Assembly: GCA_027186245.1 (NCBI GenBank) | Contig: CP114487.1 | Coordinates: 8,551,001 to 8,615,000 of the forward strand | From: Coriaria nepalensis | Taxonomy: Eukaryota; Streptophyta; Magnoliopsida; Cucurbitales; Coriariaceae | Length of the DNA stretch: 64,000 nt | Reading direction: 5' to 3' | In this document: positions 36,007 to 50,632 of the stretch, one piece after another | Layout: every line of letters begins with the position of its first letter | Position numbering within the stretch: the first letter of the stretch is position 1 | Made by a program: the position numbers and the translations under genes | The notes under the pieces: model-generated | Database searches by the model: none | Told to the model about the DNA's origin: nothing | The model's input: the letters and a program-made list of their open reading frames with translations, nothing else

Positions 36007-38496
36007 GGAAAGCATGAAATCGTGAGCTCTTTTAGGTGGATTTTGTTATACTTATTTTTAGCTTTTCTTCTTGAACTATGTTAAATTTCTCCTTTTTAGT
36101 CTGATCCACTTATTTGCAATGGAAACGATGTGATTCGGTTTTGAATTATTACGATTTTGATAAAGCAATGTGATTGAGTCTTCTTCTACTGACAATTTTT
36201 ATTTTACCCTTATCCTGCTAATTTGGGATATGTCACATATTGTTGCAAGATCAATCAATGAGCGCTGCATTTGCTATATACTGAAATCTTTTTGGTTTAC
36301 AACCCTTACAAAAGTCAAATTGGATATTACAAAATAAACAGTAACACTCAAGTAATTTCTGTACTGAAAAGCCTTTGTCTAGTTTTCAAGCAAAGAAATA
36401 ACTTGTAATCATGATTCCGCTTTAGCATATTAGTCACCAGCTCTGTTCAAGAACAATGCTACCCGTTTACATGCAGATAAGGGAGCTAAGGAAGTTGGTC
36501 TTTTTCTTATTGATTTTCAGGTGATAATGGATAGGAAAGTGAGGAATGGGTAGAATAGGCTTTTTTCCTTCTTCTAAAATGCTCGGAAATCACAGGAATT
36601 GTTTTTTAATTATTCCAACCCATCACCAGTCTGGATGGGAATGGGCGAGAATGATTGTCTAAATTTAGGATTTATTGACCTATAAAATTAGGAACCGAAA
36701 AGTAAAAAGAAAAAGGAATTATTCTGCAGAACGGTGAGAATCGAACCAAATGAGAAGAGACTAACTTATTTCAATTTCATCCCCCCCCCCCCCCCCCTCT
36801 ATTCTCACAACCTTTCATCTCGAGAAGCAAGGAAACCATAATTTTAAGTCTGCTCCATTTTTTGGTGAGAGTTGAAATGGTAATATTTTAATCTGTTTGG
36901 TTATATAATAAATGAGTTCGAATAAAAATAAGAATGATGATTTTTTTATTTTATAAAAAAACTATTCAAAAGAGTAGAATTCAAAAATTATGTCCACTTA
37001 ATTAATTATTTAAATCAAATTAAATAAATTTTTATTCTATTTCCAAAAAAAAAAAAAATCAAACATGTCAATCTAAATAGATATAGGTGGCAATTCGAGT
37101 CGGTAAGACACAGATTGGCTTGTGTCCGTGCCTAAAAATATGGATATGATATGATATATACATAGTAACGGGTCATAAACGTGTTGTATCGTGCCGGTTA
37201 GTGGACCAGTGTCGGGCACATGGATCCATTTTTTTAACAATTTCATTTTTTTGAATCAGGCATTCATAAATTAGACTCAATCATTACTCACTTCATAGCC
37301 ACATAGGCTAACAGAGTAGTCGTTATGATACTCGACGGGTCGATGAAGCCTTTGATCCGAGTATCATAACTGCTAGTTTATATAGTAATGATTGAGTCTT
37401 ATTCAAAGAAATATGATTGTTAATGCATTAGAAATTAGTACCATTAAAATAAATAAATTAGTTTACTACATATTATAAAATAAATAATCGTTATTAATAA
37501 TTTTTATCTAGTAAATTAAAAGTTAATACTATTAATAATTAAAATTATAAATAAAATGTAAAAAATATTATTTGGTCAAATAAAACCTTGCATTAATCGA
37601 AAAGTTTCAATAAACAAAATAATTTCCGAAGAAAAAACTCTTAGAACTAAGAGACCTTTTTGGATCCGTGCCCCGCACAGGCCCAAAAGGGCCTTGTCGT
37701 GCTCCGGGCAGGCACCGAAAATCTGTGTTGTGCCATGTTGGCCCACATGCCTGCATAATTGGATACGGCATGACTAATCCGTGCCGTGTCCGTGCTCGCA
37801 TCATATTTTTATCGTACGTGCTTGTGCCATCGCCCATTTTGCCACCTCTATAAAACAGACGGATAAGAGCTTAATTTATGCCAACGTGTTGAGAGAAGGT
37901 GGAGCTTAGTGATGGCTGGCCATCACCGAGTTTCTGTACAATTACTGATATACACAACTAGAGAATGAGATTTATTTATGAGTAAAATTGACTAATATTT
38001 GATTATTTAATGCAATTATATTGCCAAAATTGTTTAGTTTGGTCTATAACCGAACATAGACCAAAGATATCACATAATTTTCTTCTAAACTATCAGCTCG
38101 ATTCTTATTATCAAATATTTTACAAAAGAAATACACCTTATCACGTAGAAGTCCTGATAACAATAGATGAAGTATACATGTATATCACATAAGAGCGCTA
38201 TATGGCGACCAATTTGAGCCCAAGATCCCCAAAAGTGAAATTTCACTTACTTACATTAAGATGTCTGTATCACATAAAATCACGAGTGGAAGAATCTTCG
38301 TGATAGGTGCAAATTTTGAACCCAAAAATATTAAACTAAACTAAACTAAACTTGAAACACATGTATATGCACTCGAACGTTCAAATAAAATCAATGCTGA
38401 TTGTTCATGGATTATCATTTAATTTCAATGAAATCATTTAATTTCGGAATAAGGGCGTGCTTTGCACTCCGGTTCAGGTGTAATAGAGGACCTGAT
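36007..38496. other. Spacer between eS30 and VPS32 copy 2
   Basis: The first 200-300 bases are the likely eS30 3' UTR and the last 300 the 3' UTR of VPS32 copy 2. Between them lie a poly-C run (36781-36797), AT-rich DNA and the hAT-like element described separately. No gene was recognised. Confidence 0.6.
37082..37850. mobile_element. Non-autonomous hAT-like element
   Basis: Termini TATAGGTGGCAA and, inverted, TAGAGGTGGCAA bound about 770 bases. The TAGRGGTGGCAA end is typical of plant hAT elements. The interior alternates AT-rich parts with GC-rich subterminal blocks made of GTGCCGTG/GGGCAC-type words (37127-37220 and 37660-37800), possible transposase-binding repeats. The flanks TAAATAGA and TAAAACAG could be a degraded 8-bp target duplication. 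No transposase frame is present. Confidence 0.6.
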
Positions 38497-39924
38497 CTAT
38501 AGAGCCATCTCCGCTTGAAGAGCTTCCAGCTCATCTTCCTCAGCAGTTCGCTTTTGGGCACGGGCAGGTTGTCTGCCAGCTGGCACCTGAACCGGAGCAT
38601 ACGGTGCCGTTGATGCTGGCTGTAGAAGTTGTTCTTCCAATTCAGCACCTTCCAGTTCTTCCAGTTCCGCTTCCAAATCATCCTGCGGGAACAGATATGT
38701 TAGAATTCATTATTGAAGTTTGATTATTGCCTCAGTTCATGATAGAAAAGGAAACATTAGGATCTGTGATAGAAAGAAAGAAATAAGAACCTCATCAAAA
38801 TCAGCTGCAGCTCCAATTGGAGCTGATAATGCATCCTGGATTTGTTTCATATTCTCGGTCTGCTCATTGATCTCATCCATTGTTTTGTCTACATCATCAA
38901 TGTTCCTGAAAAAAGAACCAAGATTCACTCACTCAGTCGGGCCTATTAGGAAATATTACTTCAATCATGCATTCTACATACTCTAAGTTGGGGATAAAGG
39001 TAGGATAATGGTGTTAGAATCAACAAGAGTACTAACAATACATGCAGTAGGTTTTTAGCAAGGCCAATATGGAAGAGTTGTAATGAAATCTTATAAGTCA
39101 CATACGTTGCTTTCTGCATCGCCTTCATTGCAGCTGCTCCACTTCTCAATGCATCCACTGTCTCTGTTGTGGCTTTTGCTCCTTCTAGCAATATCATCTG
39201 AGACATTGTTTGGTAAATATCAAGTAGAATTTCTTTTTGGGTCAGCTTTACCCAAGATACTCATATGTATGAACAAGCCAGAAGGAAATAAAATAATCCC
39301 AGTTCACCTGATCATGAATGCGCAGTTGAAAATTCCCAAGCTGTTCTACTTGCTGTTCATATAGCCTCTTCCTCTTCAAACATTGTATAGCAGCTGCAGA
39401 ACAGTAGGAAAGTACAATCATGAATTAGAAAGTAAAATCAAGACCAAATAGCAAGAACTCTGCATCTATACCTCGCTTGTTCTTTGCCCGTGTAAACTCC
39501 TTGGCTTTTTCGACTTCTGCGGCAGCCTTTTTCACAAGTACTTTCTCCTTCTTCTCTAGCATTTCAAGTGTCTGAAAAATTCCAGATGCAAAAGAAATTA
39601 GTAAAAGCAAAATTAACAATCTAACTATGAAAGTGACAATAATTACAAACATCCATGTTAATACAACTACATCAACGTGAACTTTGATTGCAATCATTTA
39701 CCCTTTAAGTTTCCCAGACATGAACAAAATAGTGAAATGGATAAATTTCTTTCCTCCTCAATTAAAAAAATTTCTTCCAAAACAAAAGAGAACATGGTTG
39801 ATTTCGAATCACGAAATTAAGTGCAAGTTCGAATAAAGGAGTAACGATATACCTCGTTCAACTTGTCTAACGTAGTTATGGCATTGGATTCCTGTTTAGG
39901 CTTGCCAAAAATTTTGCTAAACAT
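38497..39924 (-). CDS. VPS32: ESCRT-III subunit SNF7/VPS32 (CHMP4), copy 2
   Basis: Exons 39924-39853, 39571-39472, 39393-39308, 39197-39106, 38905-38791 and 38682-38497 give 216 residues. The first five exons have exactly the same lengths as those of copy 1 (72, 100, 86, 92 and 115 nt). Only the last differs, through a shorter Pro/Ala linker (RQPARAQKR against RQPTRPIPQKR). The proteins differ at about five positions in exon 1, one or two each in exons 2-4 and none in exon 5, so both copies are under purifying selection. The VPS4-binding end LEALQAEMAL is intact. Introns are shorter than in copy 1. The role is as for copy 1, and the two subunits may be partly redundant. Confidence 0.96.
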
Positions 39925-41465
39925 GGTTGATTTCTTCTGCTACTGGAATGGATCGCCGCCGTCAATCTTGTGCAAGGAAATAAAAAATAAAAAGCATGAA
40001 CACCACAAGATCACGTCGAAACCCTAATATTTTAATTCCCAGCTTGCCGATCGAGGTTTTAAGATTTACACGCCGGAGCACAATCGCAGAAGAACTCGAT
40101 CCAAAAGAAAAAAAAAAAAAGAAAAATTATAAAGAATTAAAATAAATAAAAAAAGAAAAGAAAAAAAGGGACCTGATAAGCAAATTGAAAGATACGGATC
40201 GAACTGTTGGTGAGTCTAGGTTGAAGAAGAAGAGGAATCGAGTTATCTTAAGCGTGTTGTTGTTTGGGGAGAAGGAAAAGGAAAAAAGTAGCTTCTTTCT
40301 GTTTTCCGAGACGAGTTGACGTCCTCTTACCTGTTCGTCGGTTGCTGATGTGTCAAACCTTCATTGGTTGTGTGCATGGGTCCCACAATTGGTTGTAGCA
40401 ATTTAATAATTAACTGATAAGTCGTGTTTACGAACGTTAATACTAAGAAAGTTAATACTAGATTGGACGAAAAATTAAAATAAATATAAAATAAATAAAA
40501 AATAAATAAAAAAATAAGATTTCTATTTTGGCCAGAAATAAATTTGATTTATCCTCGTCGAATTAATATCATACTTGAAAAAATCCCCTCAAATTATGAT
40601 ATTTTATAAAGACTCACCCACCCTAAATTATTTTATCTTTTTTTATGTTGTTTTGACATTTTTAAATTTTTAAATTTACTTTTCTTAGTTTATTTATTTA
40701 TTTTATTTTTATTTCAACCCTATTGACAGAACTCGCTCTAGATTTAGAGCTCGAGATCCATCGATAGAACTCGCACTAGTTAATAGAGTCGAACTTCATT
40801 TATGCTGGTCGTTTGTCGTTTTTTCTGCCTATTTTCTTTCTACATTTAAGTGTAATTTCCTTTTTTTTCTTTTTTAAATTTATTAAATACTAAATAAATA
40901 ATAAAAGAAATAAAGTAATCTATAAAAAACAATCAAAATGAGGTGTTATTTGACAAAAAAAAACTATTTTATATAAAGTTAAATAACTAAACATCCCAAA
41001 TTACATATGAAAATGCCTAAATTCTATTTATTGAGAATTATTTGAAGTTAAAGTTGTTTTAATCTTGGTGGTAATAGTATTTTATCTTCTACATGTCCAT
41101 CAAGTTCTATAATATCTAGACATCAAAGGATATACATAGAGGTAGCAATTTATGCTCGACTATATAATCGGGTCGTGCTTGACTATATCATCATCATCAG
41201 CTTACAAGTTATAAAGGGTAATTATGGAGTTTTAAATAGATGAAGAAAAAGGGTACATAAATTAAGTAGCTAGCAAGGATCATCACAATTTATCGTCAAC
41301 CAAAATAGTGTGACCAAACAAAAGAGTTAGTGTCGAGATGAAGTTTAAACGTAACAGAAATGCTGAGCACTTGTGTCTACTAGAATACAAGTAAATAAAA
41401 CCGAAGTACTCAATTTCATAATAACTACAAATAAAGAGAGTACGAAAGAAAGAAAAAAAACTCTT
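39925..41465. other. Leader/promoter of VPS32 copy 2 and spacer
   Basis: The first 350 bases hold the 5' leader, probably with a leader intron as in copy 1. The rest, to the eL31 3' end, is AT-rich, with a small repeat of AGAACTCGC-type words at about 40736-40790. No gene was seen. Confidence 0.55.
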
Positions 41466-42525
41466 TCAATCATCTTCTTCAATGAGCTTAGTGCCCAATC
41501 CCTTCAATCCTTCAGCTGGGATTTCAGCAACAGTGACAAGAGAGTAAAGCTCTTCCTTTGCATCATCCTCTTCATTCCTCTTACGAGCAATCCTGACCCG
41601 GATTCTTCTGGGGACGCTTCTGATCCCTCTGCTCCAGATCTGCTTGTTCAGCTTCACATCAACTCTAACATCCTTTGTCCCCATTGCTTTCTCTGTAAAC
41701 TTCCTTATCTCCTTTATGGCCTTTGGAGCCTTCTTCTTGAAGGTACTGCATTTTTTTGGACGAGGAAAAATTGTAGGAAACTTTCATCTAGAACTTATGG
41801 AATTGCAACTATAGGATGACAGAAATAATAAAATCATCACGAATAGAGCTTATACGAGACGCAATAGATAATCACAACTAAAATCAAGAGATTTAATACT
41901 AAAAGACAAGTCATACACTTAATTTAACCCCAATATCAGGTGAATTCATAACTATCTACTCGATCTGAATTCATAATTTCTTTTAATCATTTCTTTTAAT
42001 CGACTGATAACATGCTTGTAGATTACATAGCTTCTGTGAAAATGCCTAAAAACTTAGACAAGATGCAATAGATAATCGCAACTAAAATCAAGAGATCCTA
42101 ATACTTGTATACTAATATTGCTTTTAATCGACTGATAAAATGCTTGTAAATTACATATCTTCAGTGAAAAAGCCTAATTAATTTCGAATACATGAACAGA
42201 ATGAAAGGAAGAGAAGAAGAAAAACCCCTAAAATTCAATCCGAATCACTAAAACGAACATCAAATTCCTGAACACTCAAATCTTGCTTAAACATTGGTTG
42301 AACCCTAAGATGAACACTGCCTATCCAGAATGGCTAAAAACAAAAAACACCAAATAGGAAATGAAATCGATAGGAAAAGACAGGGATAAACAACGTAAAA
42401 GAAAAGCACGGAAAAAACTGGAGAATGAATTGGTATTATTACCAGCCATGCAAGCGTTTGTGAAGGTTGATGGTGTACTCTCTGGTAACCACCTCCTCCT
42501 TCCTTCCCTTGGCCTTCTCCACCAT
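41466..42525 (-). CDS. RPL31: 60S ribosomal protein eL31
   Basis: Two exons, 42525-42443 and 41745-41466, encode 120 residues, the normal plant length. The protein starts [20 protein letters not shown], continues through [20 protein letters not shown] and [20 protein letters not shown], and ends [16 protein letters not shown]. eL31 is a structural protein of the large subunit near the peptide exit tunnel. The intron splits the Cys codon after HG. Two TGGGCT elements lie upstream. Confidence 0.97.
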
Positions 42526-42660
42526 TTTCTACTCTCTCTACCTCTTCCAAGTTCCAAACAAGACCTACGTTCAACGGCGACGGCGATGAGTGGATAGCTC
42601 TATCTATACCCAGAACGAACTAAATATAAGATCATGCACAACCTAATAAGGCTCAAGTAA

Positions 42661-42706
42661 TGGGCTCTTCATTAACGAGGCTAGGCTTGCTTGCGCCTAT
42701 TGGGCT
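42661..42706 (-). promoter_or_regulatory. Two site II (TGGGCT) elements upstream of eL31
   Basis: TGGGCT occurs at 42661-42666 and 42701-42706, about 140-180 bases before the eL31 start. Site II elements bind TCP factors in plant ribosomal-protein promoters. Confidence 0.6.
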
Positions 42707-42732
42707 GAATAGTTTCCGGAAAGCCCAAATGT

Positions 42733-42835
42733 AGGATTAGAATTGCAACGAACATAATAAAGCAATCCATTATCAAGCCTGCCATACTCGACTCCAAAAG
42801 GCTCATCTCCGAGCAATTGGTCCATGTCTACATTT
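42733..42835 (-). pseudogene. Exon fragment of a PQQL-like M16 zinc peptidase
   Basis: The minus-strand frame reads VDMDQLLGDEPFGVEYGRLD then NGLLYYVRCNSNP. This is the N-terminal start of the plant M16 (insulinase-type) peptidase family represented by Arabidopsis PQQL (At5g56730). Homology stops abruptly after NSNP, about where an exon is expected to end, and the catalytic HXXEH region is absent. It abuts the Copia remnant on its right, with the junction around AACAAATG. It is a captured or stranded gene piece and not a functional gene. Confidence 0.72.
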
Positions 42836-43640
42836 GTTGCCGGTGTCTTTTCTTCCATGTGGTACATGAACAAGCTCTCATGTGTTGTTTTTATACAAGG
42901 CTTCAATTTCTTCCTGCAGTATTGTTGTCCATAGAGAAGCATCTTGGTTATTAATAGCTCCTGGAAAGTTGATGACTCTTCATCCTCCGTTAAGAGACAA
43001 TATGACAACTGAGCCTTTATGACATAGTCTTCATGCCAAGTCGGTGTTGTTCAACTACCACTTGATCTTCGAGGTTCTAACTCCTCAAACTCTACTGGTT
43101 CTTATTCTTCGTGCTCTGGTGTTGCTTCAGAAGAATTTTCCTCTTCAGACTTCTTTTCCACATGAATTGATATATATAGTCTCTAGATTTTCTTTTGAAG
43201 TGCTATCGTTTTTCTTCTCTTGCAGTCTATCTTATACAAATATCACATCGCTACTGATGACGACCTTGTGGGCAGTAGGATCCCATAAGCGATACCACTT
43301 GACTCCATCAGCATACCCCAAGAAAATACACTTTCCTGATTTTTGGTCGAATTTTATTATATCTTGGGCATTATACATTACGTATACGGGACTTCCAAAT
43401 GTATGGAGGTAAGAGTAATCATTTGGCTTCCCAGTCCATATTTTCATCGCGATTGTCACTGTCGGTGACCAATTTATAATATAACATGTGATATTGATTG
43501 CTTCTACCTAGAATGACTTACCTAGACCTCCAGTTCTCAATATTGCTCTTATTTTGAAATTTAATCAAAGCAGCGGCAATGGCAATACTTATGTCATGTG
43601 TGTCTTTAAATTCAGAAGAAAATGTGTAGTGAATTCGATT
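42836..43640 (-). mobile_element. Ty1/Copia polyprotein remnant
   Basis: At 43459-43232 the frame reads IWTGKPNDYSYLHTFGSPVY, KSGKCIFLGYADGVKWYRLW and DPTAHKVVISSDVIFV, the C-terminal end of Copia integrase. Downstream, YCLLTEDEESSTFQE continues after a frameshift as NNQDASLWTTILQEEIEALY and KNNT-stop-ELVHVPHGRK, the linker into reverse transcriptase. It then ends at the M16 fragment. RT, RNase H, gag and LTRs were not found nearby. Confidence 0.85.
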
Positions 43641-43719
43641 CGATGGTAGCTAACTAATTTTGGCGGGGGTAGCAATGTGAGTAAAGGAAGATTTCCTAGC
43701 TTAGTTGAGATAAATTGTC

Positions 43720-43990
43720 TTATCTTAAGCAGAAAGGGGGGGGTCTTGGTTTGATAGACTTGCGGAAAATTTTAATAAAGCTCTCCAAGTTAAGCAATTC
43801 TATAGATTGGTTTCTCAATTTACACATCTTTGGGCAGTAGTTCTCAAGGGGATGTACTTCCCTAAATCTAATCCGTGGGTAACTAGTAAGGGGTCAAAAG
43901 CTTTCTGGTCTTGGTTGAGTATTATAACAGGAAGGAATTCTATTAAAGAGGATGTGTATAGATCTCCTGTCGGTCGATTAAGGTCGGTGG
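43720..43990 (+). mobile_element. LINE (non-LTR) retrotransposon fragment
   Basis: The plus-strand frames read a G-GLGLIDLR-like start, then VSQFTHLWAVVLKGMYFPKS and GSKAFWSWLSIITGR-SIKEDV. This matches the region after the reverse transcriptase in plant LINEs (LWAQVLKAKYFP...SWIWRSIL-GR). Only this 3' piece is present, with frame changes. Confidence 0.75.
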
Positions 43991-44411
43991 CTTCTGCCCC
44001 CTCGGAAAGGGACTAGTGCTGGGGGTCAAGGTGGCTGGTTTGTTGCAAAATGACCTTCGGTTTAGAACCGTATGTTTCTCATGCCTAGTATTGATTGTTA
44101 CAATCCTGCTCAACTTTCCTTCTTTCATACATGCCAATCTAGGAAACATTCTCATTTTGATGGAAATAAGATTGGGCTATGCACTTGTTCATAGACATAG
44201 ACAAACTGAAATCGTCTTGCAAGTTCTTTTTCCAAGGGTACGTGAACTAAAATGGAAAACGACTTCGAATCAGAACATTAATAAACATAACACAATAAAC
44301 CATGCAAGATTAGATCCACGTCTATGATTGACATCAATGATCAATCAAATTAAAAGGAACTCCCTTTATTCTATAACTATATATAGTGATTAATCATCAA
44401 CGTCTAAGATA

Positions 44412-45808
<1,397 letters not shown>

Positions 45809-47719
45809 ATCTCCTTAAAACTCAAAGAGTCTAGAAATAGTACAGCAAGATTTGAATAGTTAACTTCTTTTTTTTTTTTTTTTTTTTTTTTTAATTTTAT
45901 TTATGAAAACATAATTAGTGTAAATTATTAGAACACAGAGGGGTATACAAAATCTAAAAAAAAAAAAAAAAAAAAAAAAATTGAAACTTATACGAAAGTT
46001 TGAAATTTTAAGTGTTTTAAAAGGTAAAGTTTATCTAGATTTAATAAAATAAAAATAAAATTTTTGCAGTTTCAAAATTGCAGTTCAATCTGAATATTTT
46101 GATAATTTAGTAAATATTTCAATTATTATAAATAATTAAATATGAAATAATTATATTTGATTCCCTTTTAAAATGAAAAATATCATTTTTTTTTAAATAA
46201 AAATTTTACTTAAAAATATGTAAAAAAAAGAAAGATCTGAATGTATAAATAAAACTCCTCTGATGGACTCTGCTAATGCATTTATGGATAAAAACACAAA
46301 CACAAGCCATAATTAGCAATCGATTTAGGTTTAATTATTACCTGCAACTTGTAAGATCATGCAATCTTACGAAAGTTTTTACTTTCCGACAAAACAATCG
46401 AAATTCGACACGAAAAAAATAGTTTTTTTTTTTTTTTCTTCTTCTTTTCTTAGAAAAATAAAAAAAATAAGATAATAAAAATTATCAACTTACCGAGATA
46501 AATGGCTGAGCTCTCTGATTTTCCGAACTCTACAAATAAATATGAGTTACGATCCTTCGTATCGTAGCTACTAGTCTTAAAGGCGACATCTTATACAAGT
46601 TCGAGTTCTAAAAAACACTTAATAATCAGTGCTCATGGGCCCAGACGCAGAAAACGTGCTTGATTAAAAGTATTTAACACACCTAATGGTTGAAAATTTC
46701 TTGGAAGATAAATTGCTTAAAATTTTTTCTTATATTTTTTTCAACCGTTAGATCCACGTCCTACCAAATTTCTTACAAATTTGATGGAAGATAAATTATA
46801 ATTAAGAAAAATAAAAAATCATATGGTATTATCATGATAACCAAATAAAATCAACGGGGGTAGTTATTCCAACGACGACAACAAACAAAAGCTACAAAAG
46901 TCCGTCAATAAAGAGTTAAAATATATATATTTGACCCCTTCAGGTTTAGAATACTTGAAATTTATCTTCCTGAATCTTAAACCTCCGGTTCGTGTCTAGA
47001 CCAACATTGAAGTTTCCAGAACTCCAAATCTACAATTTCAAGTCACATTATATCAATATTTCTAGAATAAAATAGCCAAATAGAGCAGGTCTCTTAGTAT
47101 TACATCAAATGTCAGAACGAGTAAATATACTTCTTTTTTTGAGAGGGGGGGGGGGGGGGGAAGAAAGAAAGAAGGAAAGTTGAATAAGTATTCCTCTGTT
47201 GATGAGAGCAGCATTTAAAAGCCGAGCTTTTACTAGCCATGGCTAATCTACAGTTTTTAGGGATATATAGGTACGGCTTTTAAAAAATGAGCATCTACAG
47301 TCTTGCTCCAAGTTTGTTTTGAACAGTCAAAGATGTCTTTTATCTCGACAAGTTCCTATTAAGTATGCTCATGCTATGTCATTAAACTGAATTTTAGCCG
47401 CAAATAAAATTGGTCCAAATACACATCAATAGAGGATCAACCCTGCCTAATGAGAATGGCTGGAGGGAGTACAATACAAGTTTGAGAGAAAGACACCAAC
47501 ATAAAGATCAATCCATTTGACTTCAAATAAATGGGGATTATTACGGCTATCAGAGAGAGTTAACCACTGATTTCTGGGTTTCAAAAATTTTAGCATAAAC
47601 CAAAAGAAACAAGTGAAGAAAAAAAAAAAAAATTCCATCTGGGGTTCCGATCTGGGATCATGCAAAATGACATGGGAAGCTTACATTTGCAATTTCCCCC
47701 CCAAAAAGCATATTATTTC
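45809..47719. other. CCoAOMT-like promoter and AT-rich spacer
   Basis: Long A and T runs lie at about 45868-45891, 45957-45980 and 46420-46437, and a G-run at 47144-47160. No gene was recognised. The right end holds the 3' UTR of the ATP synthase subunit g gene. Confidence 0.55.
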
Positions 47720-48875
47720 TCAGACATAATAACCAGTGAAAGTGAACCCCCTTCCTGCGATCTCGCCCGCACAAAACCACGCAAAGCATTCCAGCCCGAA
47801 CAGAGCAGCAATCCCGGCATCTTCAACCTTTAGCTCTTGCCTGTTCTTCCATAGATGCTTCACATAATCAACTTCCTTCCAGAATGCTTCATTGCGGCCG
47901 GGAATGCTGTGTAGAGAGCATACAAGTCAAAGACAGCAAAAGAAGCTTGAAGAGGGAAAGCAATGAGATTGAGGAATAATAGCCTAAAGGAGACTCTTTA
48001 TAGGTAACCTGATTATCTTTTGATAAAGGAATAATGAATAAAAAGTTAAGATGAGAACAAAAGGACAACCTCACATGAGAACAAATCAAACCATCTTCCA
48101 TACAGCTAAATGGAAACCCTTTACTAACATTGGGAATCAAATGAAATTTCCAGAGCAGTACTCTTAAGTGCACAAACACATGCTATCTTTGTTAAGATAT
48201 ACAGCTTAATTAGTAAAACAACCTGCAATAACACAAGCAACACCAAAAAGAGGGGAAAAATGTACACAAGCAACACCAAACTGGGGAAAACAAGTTATTC
48301 AAACAATGTCTTCAAATAGTTTCAATAGATTTGGGTCCTTTTGCTGTGACTATAAGAACAAAACAAGGATCATACATGTAGCTACTCTTACATTTAGGTA
48401 ATAGTACATATCTGGAAACCAGAGAAACCATATAAAATCAAACAGGTTGGTTTATGCAGCAGCGCATCTTCAAGTGACAAATACCAGCTAAAAAGGACTG
48501 TCAGCTATAGCAAGAATAGAGAAGGAGCAAGCAGTATTGACTTGATTAGCAAGTACATAACACATTTATGTTATATTTCAGAGCCAAATTGTGAAAAATA
48601 AGAGATAAAAGGCCAACTGCAAGACTTTTATAGTTTTATAAAAGAGAGATGCAAATAAAATGACAAACTAACAAGAGATTTCAATGTCATTACCTAGCAA
48701 GACGAGTGTAAAACAATTGCTTAGAGAGCTCGTTGCATTTCTCCACAGTAGGTGGGTTCTGAATATACTGCTGGTTCTGCTCCAATAACTGCTTGTAGTA
48801 TGCAGATCCATGCTTGAAGACGAATTGAGATGCTTGACAGGCCTTGGATTGCAGCTGATGCAACTTAGACGCCAT
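47720..48875 (-). CDS. Mitochondrial ATP synthase subunit g
   Basis: Two coding exons, 48875-48694 and 47906-47720, give 122 residues. The sequence MASKLHQLQSKACQASQFVF, then YYKQLLEQNQQYIQNPPTVE, EAFWKEVDYVKHLWKNRQEL and the C-terminal membrane segment IAALFGLECFAWFCAGEIAG match plant subunit g (At2g19680-type), a small inner-membrane component that helps dimerise F1Fo-ATP synthase. The Gly-rich membrane helix near the C-terminus is the dimerisation part. The ATG at 48875 is preceded by a leader-intron acceptor. A 5' UTR intron of about 900 bases (48893-49793) separates it from a leader exon starting near 49960. Confidence 0.93.
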
Positions 48876-50632
48876 CAACTTCCAAATTAAACCTACGCAC
48901 TAGAAACATCAATAATAATAAACTTTATTAGACCTTAGCATCCTTTTGGACAAAATAAGAAAGTGAACCTCACTAACAAGAAGAAAACTATAAACCAAAT
49001 TATCCCCAGTCGATCAATAGATATAATGACGAGAATGAGGGAACAAAACAAAGTACAATGTCCAAACAGGACTAGCTGACTAGATCCTTAGAGGAAATTC
49101 AAACATTGTGCAGGAGGAAGTCCAAGAAAATGAGCAGGATTCCTGTCAAGTAGAGATGCTATCAAGAAAATAAATATACAGCAATAGTCATATTGATACC
49201 ATATAAAATTTTTAGAGAGAAATTATTTCTTCTCCTGACTTTGTAGAGGAAGATAACTTTTTAATTATAAACCAAACAGATATTCACTAAGTGATATGAG
49301 ACAATTTTAACACTCACAAGTGCCGATTATTCCGAGTGGCCCAACAATGAGCACAATGCATAAGTGGCACTTTACGAAATAAGTAGAATGTGGACATATT
49401 TACTGAATTTGACTCATGATACCAGGATAAATTACCTTTTATCACAAAAACTCGAAATGATAGGAGATGGTACACCAATATCCATATTATATTTATCTAA
49501 CAGTAGCCTTAAAAATACTATAGCCGGAAGGGATAGCGTATCTACAGAAGAGAGAGTACGGGCCGTTACCCTTAATTTAGTTTAGACGCTCGCAATTCAA
49601 AAGGGAAAACCGAAGCGTAAACACTTCCAGCCAAAATGATCAAAACTAATTCAACCGCACAGCGTAGAGTATCAGAGCAGTACTAGATCGGGTAGGAAAA
49701 GCAGAAGATCCATGAAAAAAATATGAAAACTAAAAACGTCAGCTGAAAAGTTAGTCAAAGAATTGAAATCGGGTGAGCTGAGAGGGGATTTACCTTGGTT
49801 GCAGGGTCTGGATTTGAATGAGGAAGAAACGAGGACGAAGAGGGAGAGAGAACGACCTTCGCTTCTCTCGCCGCTAGTTTATGGTGATGATGCGAGATTT
49901 GAGTCTAGACCAGTGCGTAAAAAGAAGAGAGATGGGGGCACTTTTGGGATGAGGGGGTTTAGGTTTTGTAAATACCGAATTTGGATTTTGGACCTTCTCA
50001 AAATTGTCATGGGGCCAATCTGATAATTTAGTTGAAATACGGGGGTATATTTAAAATCCTCAGTTATCACGAAATGGAATTCATTTGTAGCGTTTGATGA
50101 TCCTTATCACAGAGTATATAAGCCATGAATGTTATAGCATTGAGGAGAATGGACTTCATAAATTTAAAAACTTGAGTGAGTTCTTAGATGGTTTACCTTG
50201 AATTAATTAATGTTGAATGTTGGTAAATAAGAAGAATGATTAAAATTTTTAAAATGTCACTTGTTAAATTTGATTTGTGTGACACATATATGTAAGGCAA
50301 GAGTGTCCTATGTGGTATGTATAATGACACATATTTGTCAGGTGCTAACATACAATATAACAAGAGATCATTTGAACTCCATGGATAAAAGTAAGATTTT
50401 CAACTTAATTAAGAGAGAACGTTAGAGAGCTACAAGTGATATATAATTGATCACGGTTGAAAGAAAAACCAACAAACTTCCCGCAACAGGAGACTAGTTT
50501 TTGCTCTATCAATTCCGTACTTGATTTCAGCTTCTCCATGTTTTTTTTTTCCTCTGCCTATAGATCCCACATGGATACAAGGAACAAAACCGAAGCGCAC
50601 CATGCATGATTATATGATCCGAAAGGATCTTT

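Noticed and set aside
43807..44016. Short plus-strand frame as a stand-alone gene
   Set aside because: It is part of the LINE fragment and lacks its own start or end.
49364..49585. 73-codon plus-strand frame
   Set aside because: It lies inside the 5' UTR intron of the ATP synthase subunit g gene on the other strand and has no homology I recognise.
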